A DNA stretch of 64,000 bases from Melanocharis versteri (Eukaryota; Chordata; Aves; Passeriformes; Melanocharitidae): NCBI GenBank assembly GCA_013397845.1, contig VZTG01009179.1, forward strand, positions 872,073-936,072. The letters are read 5' to 3'. Shown here piece by piece: positions 10,761 through 22,654 of this stretch; within the stretch, counting starts at the first letter, position 1; each line of letters opens with the position of its first letter. The translations under genes were made by a program, and so were the position numbers. The notes below the pieces were generated by a model. It did not search any database and was not told the origin of the DNA. It saw only the letters and a program-made list of their open reading frames with translations.

Positions 10761-12924
10761 TCACGAAGAAAGAATTCTGGAGAGCCCTGGCGTGGAGCGA
10801 GGTGGAGCCCACCGGGCAGAGGGAGCGGGCGTTTCGCCTAAAGCAGGGCATGTTCAAAACCCACTGGGGTGGGTTAAAACCTCGGCGTCTCCTCAGCCTG
10901 ACTGGTTTTGTGCTGCTGAGGGATAGAGCCAGCCCTGCACGTGCTCCTTCAGCAAAGGAGCTGCTCTGACTGCTCTTCTTCTGGGCAAGAGGCAGGAGAG
11001 CAGAAGTTCTCCTCTGTTTCGAGCTGGCAAAGGGAGATTTATTTGCCCAGGACCCAACAGCTCTATTTAACCTTCTCCTAAACACCGCCCAGGCAGCTCA
11101 GACAACTCAAGTGGTGAAACAATATCGTCTAATGAATGCCCAGGGTGGAACACTGCTGCTTCCCTCTCCTTTGAAGATTGCTCAGCCCAGTGAGACAAAT
11201 GTCAATAAAAAGAAATTTAAGTTGGGAAGGGAGGGGAGAAGGCGAGAACACAGATGCCCAACCTGCAGCTCTACCCAGCTCTCCTTCCTTTCCCCGTTCC
11301 CTTCCCCTCCGATGTCCTTGTGCATCTCCAGCAGCAATATCACACTGCTGCTATTCCAGTCAGGATGGATATTTGAACAGCCCTGGATCAATATTTGTGC
11401 AAAGGGAAAGCTCCTGTATCACAGGGCTACAAATTAACCTCTTGTCCTGTACCCACACTGGCACACAAGGCCCACAGGAGCAGCGGATTCCCCTGGGGAA
11501 AAGTGGGACACATGTCTCATAACACAGGAAAAGGAGAAAGAGTAATAATAGATCCAACCCCAGCTCACACACTTTTTAACATTTCTCCCTCAGGTTTGGG
11601 GTGGGGGGAATAGCTTTTCTTAATTAGCATCCTAACCTTTTCTAAACAGGTTCAAGGGTGTCTTGGCAGGCTTGGGAAGTGGTGTGAAAGCAGCACTGAG
11701 TAACAGCAGCAGAATTAGTCAGGTGTAAAAGGATCTTGCTTTTTGTTTCTGGGCACGTGATTAGGGCACCAGTAATGAGAAACATGAAGAACATCCAAGG
11801 TTGCAGAAACCTGTTTTTTCCCTTATTAATGGGAAGCATTACCTCAGAATTGCATGCTCGGGGGTGGAAAATATTTCTCGCAGCAGAAAATCATTGATCC
11901 CAAAGTCCTGCCTGAGCTGTCACGGCTGTCACCAGCTGCACTCGAGTTCAGCCCATTGGCAGATGTCAGGTGTGTCCACATTGCCTACAGAATGCGGTCC
12001 ATGGCCAAGCCAGTCCTTGCTGCTCAAGGCTGGGCTTCCTTCCCCCACCTACACTTCTACGGCCACGTGGATGCACCAACAGAACAGCTTTGCCTTGGAT
12101 TGTTCAGCCCACGCTCCACACAAGCCCAGCTGGGTTCCCCAGCAGCCTGGTCCACAAAATCTGAAGGATATTTGCAAAACTCCTCCGATGTTGTTTTCCT
12201 TTCTGAATCACCCTTCCTGTCTCACAGCAGTGATGGATCAACCATTGTGCCAGATCTGCTGTCCCACTTCTAGACAGCTTTCAGAAGGCCATGTTGGTTT
12301 CCTGTGCTGGATTTTCCACCCAGCCTTGCTCTGACAACCTTCTATAGAGGAGCTGGAGGTTTCCCTCACAGCTCCTTTCCACACCATCACAACTTTTGCC
12401 TCAGCTGGACACAACCAGCGTCTGGATCTGTGCAATTACCCTTCCCTTTTCCAGCCTTGCAGCACAATGGTGGGACAGCAAGGGCTTGGATTGTGGCTGC
12501 TCACCACATGGAAACGAAGGAATTGCCAAATTCACCCCAGGAGGAAAACGAGCAAAGACATTTATACAAAGAGAAGGGCTTTTGGCTCCTTTAGTCTGCA
12601 GGGCCAGACACTCGATGACGCTTGCCCCTGCTTTTTCCTCGCATTATTTGCCATATTTAGCCTCCTTTCATCCTGCCTTGCCATCACACTGAGCAAAGAG
12701 GGAATGGCACTTGCCCAATGAGGGAATGGACGAGACAAATTTGCTCACTGAATAATGAAATGTGTTTTTTCCTCCTGCTCAGCCTCTGTCTGGGTCTTGT
12801 TTCTGGTTTGATGCAGAGATACTCCCCTTTTCTCCACCTTTCTTCCAAATCCAAGGAAACTGTTTTGTTTGGATGGTAATACAATTTCAGAAAAACAAAA
12901 ATATTTTTGACTGTCAGAGGAATT

Positions 12925-13115
12925 TGCAGGCAGAAAGGTGCCAATTAATCTACATTATAGCGAAATTAGCCTGATATTAAAACGATAGGAGGATGACAAG
13001 GGAGAGATCAGCCTCTAATGTCCTCATTAGCCAGTGGTGCTCCTTGTGAGCTTTCTGTCAGGAGAAGGAAGCCGTCTGGTTGCACCTCATTAGCACCTGG
13101 GTTAATGACAGATAA
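12925..13115. promoter_or_regulatory. Candidate conserved non-coding element
   Basis: The island reads through GCCAATTAATCTACATTATA, GCGAAATTAGCCTGATATTA, AAACGATAGGAGG, CCTCTAATGTCCTCATTAGC, CACCTCATTAGCACCTGGG and TTAATGACAGATAAGG. Repeated CATTAGC words and several TAAT cores occur with a GATAA site. The organised repeated core distinguishes it from neighbouring filler. It overlaps the 5' part of a spurious open frame. Confidence 0.4.
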
Positions 13116-13578
13116 GGAGGCAGGGACAACATGGGCTGTCCCCCCACCCTTCCTGCCATTCTCCTCCCTGGCTCCTGGATGGAAGTTGATGCTTCCCTTG
13201 TCTCCATTTGTAATGGCAAGACAGGTGGAACACGGTGCATTTTTCCGAACAATAGGCGCAAGTGTTGCTTTCCCTGGAGCCCGAGATAATTTGGGTAGAG
13301 CTGAGCTACAGCGGGACCCCTGCACTCCTGGCACATGTAGATGGAGCTACACTGAGGAAATCTCCCTTGAGACCCTCACAAACTCTTCCTGCTCCCCTAC
13401 AACTCCCTGTGTCCTCCTTTTCTCCCTGGCTTTCACAAGATTTTTGCCCTCTCTCCATCCTGCATTGCTTTTTCACCCCTCTGCTTGCTGGCAGCTGCTC
13501 AGCTCCCTGAGCAACCCTTCTGATTCTCTCTCCTCCTTCTGCCAGCCCTGGCTGTTTATTTTATTTTTAAACTTTGGG

Positions 13579-13613
13579 TTTGTTTGTTTGTTTGTTTGGT
13601 GGGGGTTTTTTTT
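13579..13613. repeat. TTTG microsatellite and T run
   Basis: Five tandem TTTG units occupy 13579-13598. They are followed by GTGGGGG and a T8 run ending at 13613. This is simple sequence, probably length-polymorphic, and it creates the artificially hydrophobic stretch in an overlapping open frame. Confidence 0.9.
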
Positions 13614-14040
13614 GTTGTTTTTAACATTTTTTCGACCCCACTGGTGTCAGGTCAGATGGTCTGTGAGCACAACATCAGGCTGCCAGCAGATGAAGGACGA
13701 TTCAAAGGGAAGACAACAAGGAGAAAAGTCGCCACCATCATACTAAAAACACAAAAATCCCTCAAAAGAGCTGAGACTTTCCCAGAGAGGATGCAGAATT
13801 GCTCAAGGGTCTCCCTCCAAAAATGCCACTGGCCTGCAAGGTGGTAGGATTCAGACACATGGCAGTAGAGATAGGAACAACTTCAGTGGGAGCTGCACAT
13901 TATCTATGGAAGGGCAGGGCACAGCTGCCTGAAGACGGGAATTATGCACAAAACCAGGCACAGGGACAGCTTGGAGGTAAAGATGGAAACAGCTTTGATT
14001 TGTGCTTCTGAAAGGGCCCTCCAGCGTCAGCTGGAAGGGG

Positions 14041-14128
14041 AACACAGAATCATGGAATATCCTGAGTTGGAAGGGACACACAAGGATCGTCGAGTCCAAC
14101 TCCTGGCCCTGCACAGGACATGCTCTTC
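14041..14128 (-). mobile_element. CR1 LINE 3' end fragment, minus orientation
   Basis: CACAGAATCATGGAATATCC, TGAGTTGGAAGGGACACACA, GGATCGTCGAGTCCAACTCC and TGGCCCTGCACAGGACA are the plus-strand view of the 3' end of the CR1 subfamily type common in songbirds, with the phrase GAGTTGGAAGGGACCCACAAGGATC. About 88 bp is kept, heavily 5'-truncated. The right edge, after AGGACATGCTC, is fuzzy. Confidence 0.87.
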
Positions 14129-16189
14129 ATGGGAACACATGGAGCAGGGATAGGATGGGAGGATGCACATGGACCTCTGCTGGGGACTGCAAGTTGCTGG
14201 CAGGTTATGTGTGAGCAGAAAGCCATCCTTTGTTTCCTGCCTTTTCCCCGAGCATCCTCCCTTGGCCTTGGCTGGAGACACGTTCCAAGGTGAGGTGCTC
14301 CTTTGACCTGCCTGATCCCCAGACCAGCACACCTTTCACAGGACATCCAGCCTCCTTCGGCAGCAGGGATAAGCCTATAACCTGAAGCTTTGCAGGAATG
14401 GCTGTCCTGCACGTGAACAAGCCTGGGAATCCTTGCTGGTGCACGTCATTCTTCCTCGGGAAGGAATAGACTCTGCAAAGTCACTGGGAACGAGCATATG
14501 AGGTAAAGCCAGGAGAGTTTACTCCAGCTAGAAGGGGTTTTTGGACCTACAGGCTGTATTTTTTTTTTCCTCTCTGGAAGTCACAGAAGACCTTTCCAGA
14601 TCCAAATGTTTCACACGTCAGTACCGCCACTCATTTGCCTCCAAACTCACTCTGTAACTGCGCTTCACAGCGCCTCTTCCACAGGCACCGCCTCTTTGTG
14701 GGCCTCTGCAAGCAGGGAGACAGGCACCAGAGCCATGTCCAGTGGGCACCCAGCCAAAACGATGGGCTACCTTTCCCTGCGTCCTGGAAAGAGCAGCTGG
14801 AGCGTGGGGAGAGGGCGGCTCTGTGATTAAATAGCATCACGCCACGGCAGGTCCTGCAACGCGAGCCCGGAGACGGCTCGTTCGGCTGTCTGTTGCCCCT
14901 GGATTGAATTTCCTGGAGGCAAATTTGGGGTGCTTTAGCAGCACCCCTTTCCCAGACCCAACAGCACAGGTCAGCCTGCACCAGGACACGAGCAACGAAG
15001 CTTTGCTTTCGGCTCCTTCCCAATCCCAGTGTCCCGGTATCGCCCCACGCTGCTCTGCCGCCCCTTCCCTCCCTCCCACGTGCTCTCCCCGCTCCTTCCC
15101 TTGTTCCTTTCAATTAGCAACTTTTTCTTTGTTCCCTTTAATTAAGCAGGGTGGGGGCAGGCGAGGGGAGGGCGAAGCTGCTGTCAGCCAGATGAGTTAT
15201 TTTCGCCGCGCGTGAGATCAAAGGCCGGGAGCTCCCGGCTCGTCCTTAATTCGGGCAGCGTCTTTGGGCCAAAGCCTCTCTTCTTTGTGGTTTCTCCAGG
15301 GACGGCGGTCGGGATGCTGGGCTGGAAAGGGAGGGCTGAAACCCGGGAGGGGGAGCTGGGAGAAGGACTTTGGCTCGTCTCCTTTAGGAAAGAACTTGAA
15401 GAGGAATTTGGGTGGCACCTGGACTCGGCATGTGGGCACCTCGGGCAGGTTTGCTGATGCCCGGGTGTAAAACCTGACGGTCCAGACACTCCCCTCGGGG
15501 AGGGGGGACAGGACCAGGTTTGATGTGGATGGGGCCTGCAGCTCTGCCAGGGCTTTAATGGAGAGAGAGCACTAATTATGGGAAAGTAGAGGCAAAACGT
15601 GGGAAAACAAACCACTGAAGGGTTTGAGAAACAGAGGCCTTAGCTGAAAGAATGAGCAAAGGACCACGGTATAATGTCATTTGTTTCAAGCACTCCAACA
15701 GTGTGTCAGTTCTGGGGGGCAGAACATATTCCGGGGTGCCAAAGTTTCCAAGATATTTAGCCTTCTTTTAGTTTTTAATTTGGATCTAGCACCACAATAG
15801 CCCAGGACAGGACATTTCCTCACCCTGAGCTCAGCAAACAGTTACCTCACTCCAGGGATTTGGACCTTAGGGCTGGAGTCCCTGTAATTGTATCTCCTTG
15901 GGACCATGGGAGTGTAACAGGGTGAAGCTCCTATTTTACAAAGCTTTCTCCTGTTATTAAAAATGCTTTAGAGCCTCTCTGTCTCACAAGCCACACTGTA
16001 TTTTCGGTCCTTACTGCCCCTGCTTATCTGTAGAACATCCCAAATTTTCCACATACAATTTTAATAACTTTTTTGGTGCTTTTGGGGGGTAAAATAGGTC
16101 GATTTCATGCTGGAAGAGAGAGCCCCAATGCTCTACCCCATGCAGCATCACCCTGAAATATGGGAAGCGTGAGTGAATCCAAACTTTGA

Positions 16190-16400
16190 AAACTCCTCCT
16201 GGCCAGCTCGTATCTGAAATTAAAGAAAATGAACAAACTCATAATCTAAGATTAAGGTCCAGAGTGTTGTCTTATGACTGGGTATCAGAAGGCAGAGGGC
16301 TGTTAATTAACTTTCTATTGACGAAACAAAGCGCATGGAGAGGAACCTCGCTAATCTCTTTTGTGCTAATCAGCACACATTATTAATTTGCTGGAAAGAA
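16190..16400. promoter_or_regulatory. Candidate conserved non-coding element
   Basis: AT-rich words follow one another: CTGAAATTAAAGAAAATG, CATAATCTAAGATTAAGG, GGGCTGTTAATTAACTTTC, CCTCGCTAATCTC, GTGCTAATCAGCACAC and TTATTAATTTGC. GTGCTAATCAGCAC is a near-perfect inverted repeat around AATC. Several homeodomain cores fall in 200 bp. Function is inferred. Confidence 0.36.
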
Positions 16401-16479
16401 AAAAAAGAAAAGGTCCTCCTCTTCCCACTTAAAATCGAGTTTAATAGGGCTGGAGCGTGGTTTCACATTTCCCAGGCTT

Positions 16480-16640
16480 CATTCTTTGGATGACATATGT
16501 TGCAGTGCATTTCCTAGTGCATTATGAAGCTTCAGCATAAATAATTCAAGCTAAACTCCAGTTGTTAAAACAAATGAGCAAAGTATCTTTGGTGATTAAT
16601 TATTCTTCCTTCCTCTTGCCTCCCCTTCCTTGTCAAAAGT
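16480..16640. promoter_or_regulatory. Candidate conserved non-coding element with TCF-like site
   Basis: CATAAATAATTCAAGC, AGTTGTTAAAACAAATGAGC, AAAGTATCTTTGGTG and GATTAATTATTC occur in order. ATCTTTG is a TCF/LEF-like core and GATTAATTA a homeodomain site. To the right, GAATGTTTTGG occurs twice, 30 bp apart, outside the AT-rich part. Confidence 0.33.
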
Positions 16641-18571
16641 ATAAGCACATGTGCCACAGCCCAGAAGAATGTTTTGGTGTGATCCAGGGCATCCCGGAAT
16701 GTTTTGGCTGGAACAGGGGGGATCTGGATGCTTGGGTTCGCTGAGAGCGCCTGCTCAGCCTCAGGGAAGCCGGGAGGTGTCAGCAATCTAATCCAAAAAA
16801 AAACTCAAAAAACTTCAGAGATTGAATGCCCGGTGAACTCCCAGTTAACCAGCAGATTTGTGTGACACGAGTTTTCACTGGGATGAGCTTCAAGTTCTGG
16901 CTTGCAAGTTTAAAGCTTAAATAAATGGTAACAACCACATTCCCTGGGTCCTTGCAGATGGACACCACTCCCACAGGGACACTGGGACACGCGGTGCACC
17001 CAGTGCCCATGGCTGGGTCCTGCCTGACCCCCTCTGGAGTCTTCCTCCTGCAGCCATTTGGGAAATAACCGATTTCCTTTATGGAAAGGAAACCTCCTTG
17101 AAGATTTCCTCTCTTACCCCCTCCTCCTGCTCAGGAGCGGGTCTTTGTTTTATTCCTCCCAGTAAGGCCTGGCTTGCCCACACTGCCCAAGTCCCAGCCC
17201 TGGGGTGGAGGTGAGGGGCTGCCACCCCGCTGTGCCCATCCAAGGACTGTTGTACCCCAGGACTCACCCAGGAAGAGCCAGCACTTTGTTTTCCCCATCT
17301 CTCCCCTTGCTCCTCTCCCATCAGCTCACATTAGGAGCAGGGCAGTGCTGGGTGCTCTCAGGCTGCTCCTGGCACCAAAATGTTGCATCGGGAGGCACCC
17401 CCAGGTTGCCACTTTCCTCCTGCCCCAAGAGCCAGGCAGGAATGGACAATAAACACCTTCCCCTCTCCCCAGGCTGCCATGGGCACAGCCTTTGGCCACC
17501 AGGATGAGATGGGGGACCAAAACAACGGGATACATCTGCCAGCAGAGCTGGACAGATGGAAAAATCCAGGCATTAAACAAAACCCGCGGATGTTTCACAA
17601 CCAGCCATGAAAAGTATTTCATTTAACAGCTCAGAGCTATTTATGGAAATCACTTAATTCATTCTATTTTTTTCCTGCCTCTCCTTTTTTCCCCTCTTTC
17701 CCCCCCCACCCCATCGCTGGAGCTGCTCACACACCAGATCATTCTGCCAGAGGAGAATGATCCTCCGGCTGCCTGGTGCCCACCTGAAGTCAGAGGTGCC
17801 TGTAACAATATCCTATCCCATCACTGCAGGAAAGTGGGATGCTGCGAGAGCACAAGCTGGCTGGGCATGGAAGGATGGACATCCAGGTGAGAGAAAAACT
17901 AACTTCCCCAATTAAAAAGAAAATGGAAATTCAATAAAGGAGAGGGGAGCAGAAGTAGGGAAGCCTCTGAGCAATACTGGGGAGTGCTTTCCACGCCTCG
18001 CTACATCCACCCCTCTTCCAAGATCTCTCTAGGAGAAAAACCAAGCTGCCACAAACACCAGCTTTTACTCCTACAAATGCTCTTCACCTTCCCCCTGATA
18101 GCCCTACGGAGCAGGGCGGAGCAAGAGAAGATGGACCATTGACCCAGGACGAGGGGATGGGACACTGGGGGCAGTCACAGAGCTGGAACGCTGGCTGGAG
18201 AGAGAGAGTGGAAATTCCCATCGGGAGAAAGGGAACATGATGGATGGCATTCCCATCACCCATCCCCACAGCTCACCTCCCACTGTCTCTTCACTTATTT
18301 CTTTCTCCTTGTCCTTTGTTTTTCTAAAGGAGGGTGGGTTTTAACCATTCTTTTGGTGGTTAAAGCTATTCTGCCCCTTTTTGGGTACAGAAGCATCCAG
18401 AGGGACCCAGACTAAATCAAGACCAAACACAGCACTGCCCATCCCCACCCTCCAGCCCGTGCCTTGCCTCCACAGAGATGCACATCCCAAAATCCAGCCT
18501 GAAGATGCCCTAAACCCAGCCTGCTCAGAAGGTGAGGGGCTGGAGGGGGGTCCTGCCACATCTCCCAGCTC

Positions 18572-18585
18572 CCACAAGGTGGCAG
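18572..18585 (+). promoter_or_regulatory. CTCF-like site
   Basis: CCACAAGGTGGCAG matches the core CTCF consensus CCASYAGRKGGCRS at every position except the fifth, where A replaces C/T. It sits in GC-rich filler about 120 bp left of an AT-rich patch. A single consensus match is suggestive only. Confidence 0.35.
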
Positions 18586-18934
18586 GTCTCCATAATTGTT
18601 TTATCCCGATCAGAAGCCCACCGGCAGCAGCCACGGCTTGCCTGCCTAGAGGGGAGCTGAGTCCCAGCGAGTTGTTTTCCACGAATAAGATGGTTCTTTT
18701 GCACAGGCAAACTGTGATTTTTATGAGATGAATATGCCCGTATAATTTTTTAAAAAGCAGCACGAAAAAACTAGGACAAGGCACAGCCAAATCCTGGTTC
18801 CTTGTGCATCCTGGGTGATTGCAGAGTTCAGAGCAGACACGTGGCGAAGCGGGAGGATGCTGGCGAGGCAGAAACCCAGGGGGGAGCAGAGAGGTTGTTC
18901 AGCAAGGTTCAGAAGGTGGGCAGGAGATTTAGAG

Positions 18935-19095
18935 ATTAGGACAGATCAAAAGGATAATTATTTTTGTTACATTTCCCTATCTGCATCACTCCACCGGTTC
19001 TGCGAGCAGCCGAGAGGCCGGGCTGATTTTCGAGTTTCCAAGCATGCCTGGTGTAAGGAACACGTTTCTAAAGCCTCAGCAATAAATTCCAGCCT
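18935..19095. promoter_or_regulatory. Candidate conserved non-coding element
   Basis: AAGGATAATTATTTTTG begins the island, followed by ACATTTCCCTATCTGCATCA and a CpG-bearing stretch CACCGGTTCTGCGAGCAGCC, then TTTTCGAGTTTCCAAGCATG and CAGCAATAAATTCC. The retention of CpGs inside an AT-rich element is unusual for this window and can mark a constrained or undermethylated element. A shorter related patch lies at 18700-18760 (TTTTTATGAGATGAATATGC). Confidence 0.3.
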
Positions 19096-20439
19096 TTCAT
19101 CAGACTCTCCTGCTGTGTGTTCAGGAGCAGGAGAGGCAAACCCCGCGAGACCTGGAGATTTAATTTCCAAAATCTGGAAGGTTTAGACTGCAAACGTTTC
19201 CCTTGACACCTCCGAGGTATCACGGAGCATCGACGCAGAGGCACAGAATCCCCCCCAAAAATGAAGCAGCTGCATTTGGTCAGAGTTTGGCACCTCAGTT
19301 TGGCTACCAATGCAACCAGGATTCAACTTGCTGGTTCCCTGCTTGAACACAGGAAAAGCCACTCATCCCATACAAAGCATTGCTGCTTGTCCTAGGATGC
19401 ACTGATGCCCTCGCTCACATCCAGTCACCAAATCCCCAGCCGTAAACGGGGGCGAGGAGCAGAGGCAGGATTTGTCTCTCTGCTCACCTGAAAGCCTGTG
19501 GTAGGTGGCCTAGGTAGGATTCTGGTGGCCCGTCCTTCCCTGGAAGCCATTCCCAAAGCAAAACCCTGTCCTCGCAGCCCTTTGTGCGGAGCAGGCAGGA
19601 GCTCGCCTGGGAGTCACAGTCTCGGTCTCCAGCCAAGCTAAAACGGGGTGTAAGGACTGGGATGGGAGGGGTGACAGGCAGAGGGATACCCGTGGTGCTG
19701 CCAGTCCAGATTCCAGGACCCACAGCGCCCATGTTGGGCCAGGGGAGCATGAGGCGGCTGGAGGTGTTTAGCACAAACACATCTCTCCTGAAGGAGGGAA
19801 GGGGGAAGCTGTGTGCACAAAGCAGCTGCAAGTCCAGCCTTTCCCAGGGCTCCTCTTTCCCTGCTGACTGGGGAGGGAGCACTATCCCAGCATGGCTTAC
19901 CCGTGCCAGGAGCACACAGCCTTGCCATCCACAGCGGGCACTCTGAATGCCATCCTCAGCTGAAGAACCCTCTCCAGGAGGAGGATTTGCCAGGGGTGAG
20001 CCGCAGATCCTCCCCCGAGAAGGGATGACAGGCATCAGAGCACCTCGGAGCACCTTGGCCACAGGTCCCACCTCTTGAGCACCTGCAAACCGTGGGTGAA
20101 TCGGGTGCTTGGTACGGATGAACACCAATGTGTGGGTGTGCAGAAGCTCTCCCCACACGGAACCAGCTTCCCACTCCTCCAAGAGTCACCAGCTCCATGT
20201 GAATGCCGCAAATCCGGTCCCCAGGAACCCCTGGCCACCAGGACCCTTCTCTTCCATGGGGAAAGAGGCCTCCCCAGGAGGAACAGGATGCTCACAGCTT
20301 GGACAAAGCTCCCTCCTGCTAAGACCAGCTATGTGACCACAGACCTTGATGATCCCCCCAGCAACTTTTGGGGCTCCCCATCCCTCTCCAGCCACCACCA
20401 GAGCCAGCTGTCTGCTCCCAATTCCATATCAATACCATG

Positions 20440-20600
20440 CTTAATTTACAGGGCAATAAAAGTTAATTAATGCCATAGTTACAAAGCCATTACAATGTAA
20501 TTATTGTTTAATTGGATTATAAGTTATGCAATTTCCGACAAAGTGCTTATTGCTTATGTAATAAACCAGAAGATATTTACAAAGTGATGAATTGCTGCGG
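20440..20600. promoter_or_regulatory. Candidate conserved non-coding element, very AT-rich
   Basis: This is one of the most TAAT-dense stretches: AGTTAATTAATGCC, GCCATTACAATGTAATTATT, TTTAATTGGATTATAAG, TATGCAATTTCC, TTGCTTATGTAATAAACC. ATTACA-A-TGTAAT (20489-20501) is a perfect inverted repeat. GTAATAAAC resembles a HOX or forkhead core. Edges against GC-richer flanks are sharp. No coding frame of note and no transposon word are present. Confidence 0.45.
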
Positions 20601-21639
20601 TGCTAAGCACCCAGAACGGCATTGGGATGGGGGCTGCATTTCCTTGGCTTGGTTAGGAACCCCTCCGTGTGCCGACCGTGGATCAGCATCACCTCCTGCT
20701 GCAGCCCTGACACAGCTTCCCAACTCTGCTGGCGTGGAGAAACACCAGCAGGCCTCCAAAGACATTGATTCCAGAGAGGCTGCTTTTGGGAGAGCAAAGG
20801 GGAAGAGAAGAGAATAGAGGGGAAAGCTCCCAAACAGCAGCAGAATATCAGTCCAGGATGCTGCTCTCCCAGTTCCCTTTTCCCATTGGATGGGCTTCAT
20901 CATCCCTTCCACGAGTGTCCCACCATGTCCCTGCACCCTGAGAGCTTTGGGAACACACAGGGCAGTGCCCCAGAGCAGCACCTGGGTCTGGGGATGACTT
21001 CAGTGGTATCAGAGGATGATTTCATTCCCTCTTGGAAAGGCTGCAGGGATTTGGTGAGTGGGAGAGGACACCCACTGGGCATCCCCGAGAGCAAAAGGGA
21101 CCAAGCACATGAAGCTCCACCAGCCTGGAATGCCTGAATTCTGCCCCACAGGTCTCAGTGCACCCCAGACAAGCTCTGGGTCATCAAGCTCCTGGCCAGG
21201 AAGGTCCTGGAGCAGCAGGATCCCTGCACAGCAGCCCAGGCAGCAGCAATCAGTGGCTCAGTGCTCTCGAGAGCAGCGAATTAAAAAGAAAAAAAAGAGG
21301 GGTTTATGATTAATATTGCTGCTGGGATAATTACTGTTATTACTACTATTATTACTGTTTGGATAGGGGCTTGTCATGGTTCATTTGGGGAGGAAAAAGT
21401 CACAGCCTGCTCATGGGAAAATGGGTGAAACATGCTGAAGGCCATTCATCGCATGACTCAGGGCCAAATAACCCTCATTTTTTCTACCATGAAATATTAT
21501 GAGCTGCCTAATAGGCAGCCAGAGCCTTTTTGGCTTCCCCCACACACCTCCCCAAAATTCCCTGTTCCACACACAGCCCATCTGACCCATGGAGCAAGGC
21601 CCCATCCTGCTCCCGAGGCTCCTACAGTTAAAAGGAGCT

Positions 21640-21820
21640 GCTATAAAAATGCAATGGAGCACTTTTCCAGCAGAAAATGCAGCTGCTTTGAATTCCCGGC
21701 AATTAATAGTTTGACTGGAGTGGGGGAAGGGAACCATTTGAATTTCTCTCACGCTCACTTTGTTTACTTTTATAAGCTCTTTGTAACAATTTTAGGTCGT
21801 TGCATTGTTATCTAAACAAG
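21640..21820. promoter_or_regulatory. Candidate conserved non-coding element
   Basis: CTATAAAAATGCAATGGAGC, GGCAATTAATAGTTTGACTG, TTTACTTTTATAAGC and GTAACAATTTTAGGTCGTTG form an AT-rich island. CTATAAAAAT is TATA/MEF2-like and ACAAT is SOX-like. There is no downstream transcript evidence, so I do not call a promoter. Confidence 0.32.
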
Positions 21821-22119
21821 TTGCCTCTCTGAATCCAACCTTTTATTTTATGGGACATTCTCAGCTTTCTGCCTGAGTTAAAATAAATAACAAATCAACC
21901 AACAACCTGGAAACAGCCTGAATATTCCAATCCCAGCTCCCAATCCAGCTGTATTGAGCTGGGTGAAGTGGACATCATCCCAGCCACTTTCATGTGGCAG
22001 CTCCCCCACCGCCTGAATTATCTCTTTGTGACATTTCCAGCTCTGAAAGAGCAGTGCAGGGATTTGGGATGTTGCTTTTGTGAATGGTATTTAAAGCTTC
22101 TTTTCATAACCCTGACCCG

Positions 22120-22245
22120 GTTTACCCTTTAACGTAACGAATCAATCTTCCCTTTAAATTGTTTAGCTTCTAGTCAAACACGGGCAGTCTCACTGATGTA
22201 AATATTATGTTTGCTCACTTTATAAGCCAGCACACTCCTGCTGCC
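22120..22245. promoter_or_regulatory. Candidate conserved non-coding element
   Basis: The island contains TTTACCCTTTAACGTAACG, AATCAATCTTCCC, TTAAATTGTTTAGC, TCTAGTCAAACACGGGC and GATGTAAATATTATGTTTGC. GTAAATATTATGTTTGC carries two forkhead-like cores facing each other (TAAATA and TGTTTG). The clustering is direct; function is inferred. Confidence 0.36.
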
Positions 22246-22654
22246 CTGGCTGCTCTGTAGGATTGCTATAGGATCCTTGTACAAAGAGGCAGAGGGATGA
22301 AAACATCCCAGCCACACTCCAGGCCGGGTGCTCTCCCTGTGGCACCACAGGGCTCAGCGCTGAGCACGCGTGGGAAAGGGGTCACAAACCAGGCAAACTT
22401 CAGCTGATCTCAGCCAAACAAAGCCACCTGCCTTTGGTTTGTAACGTCTCCTGTGTCACCTGCTGCTCTCAGAGGCTGCTCACGGCGAGGTTAAGGAGAG
22501 TTCTGCTACTGAAAACAGCTTTTGTTTTTTTTTCTTCTCACCAAACTCACTGCTTTGGGCATGACTACACAAATAAAAACTTTCTCTCTCAGTTTTCCAG
22601 CTGCAGTTTACAGGCCAGCCACCAAAAATCAAGCTCCGAGCACAGAGGCATTCC

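Larger units (their letters stand above)
10761..16180. other. Non-coding block with one island, a microsatellite and a CR1 end
   Basis: No gene is supported. The plus-strand open frame spanning 13018-13746 is rejected because its right half is T-rich low-complexity sequence that includes the TTTG repeat, and its left part overlaps a likely enhancer island. CpG density rises modestly at 14830-15500 (words such as CGCCGCGCGTGAG near 15204) without reaching the density of the 10.4-kb patch. At 15090-15160, CAATTAGCAACTT and CTTTAATTAAGCAGG form a small TAAT patch. Nothing organised is visible at 15,550-16,180. Confidence 0.5.
16181..21810. other. Non-coding block with several enhancer-like islands
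   Basis: No gene is supported. The minus-strand open frame across 19484-20182 has no recognisable domain and overlaps equally long frames on the plus strand. Content is GC-moderate filler, the islands listed separately, and a CTCF-like motif at 18572. The stretch 17,000-17,620 and the stretch 19,200-20,430 show no repeat and no organised motif cluster. At 21300-21360 an ATTACTGTTATTACTACTAT run is an imperfect ATT/ACT trinucleotide repeat. Confidence 0.5.

Noticed and set aside
11801..12334. 177- and 139-codon overlapping open frames on the plus strand
   Set aside because: Two frames of the same strand are open at once with no recognisable protein; ordinary chance frames.
13018..13746. 242-codon open frame on the plus strand
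   Set aside because: Its right half is translated low-complexity T-rich and TTTG-repeat DNA, its left part lies on a TAAT-rich island, and no domain is recognisable. Length is near the chance maximum for six frames over 64 kb.
19484..20182. 232-codon open frame on the minus strand
   Set aside because: Proline/serine/glycine-rich with no domain, and mirrored by similarly open plus-strand frames over the same bases, as expected from GC-rich filler.
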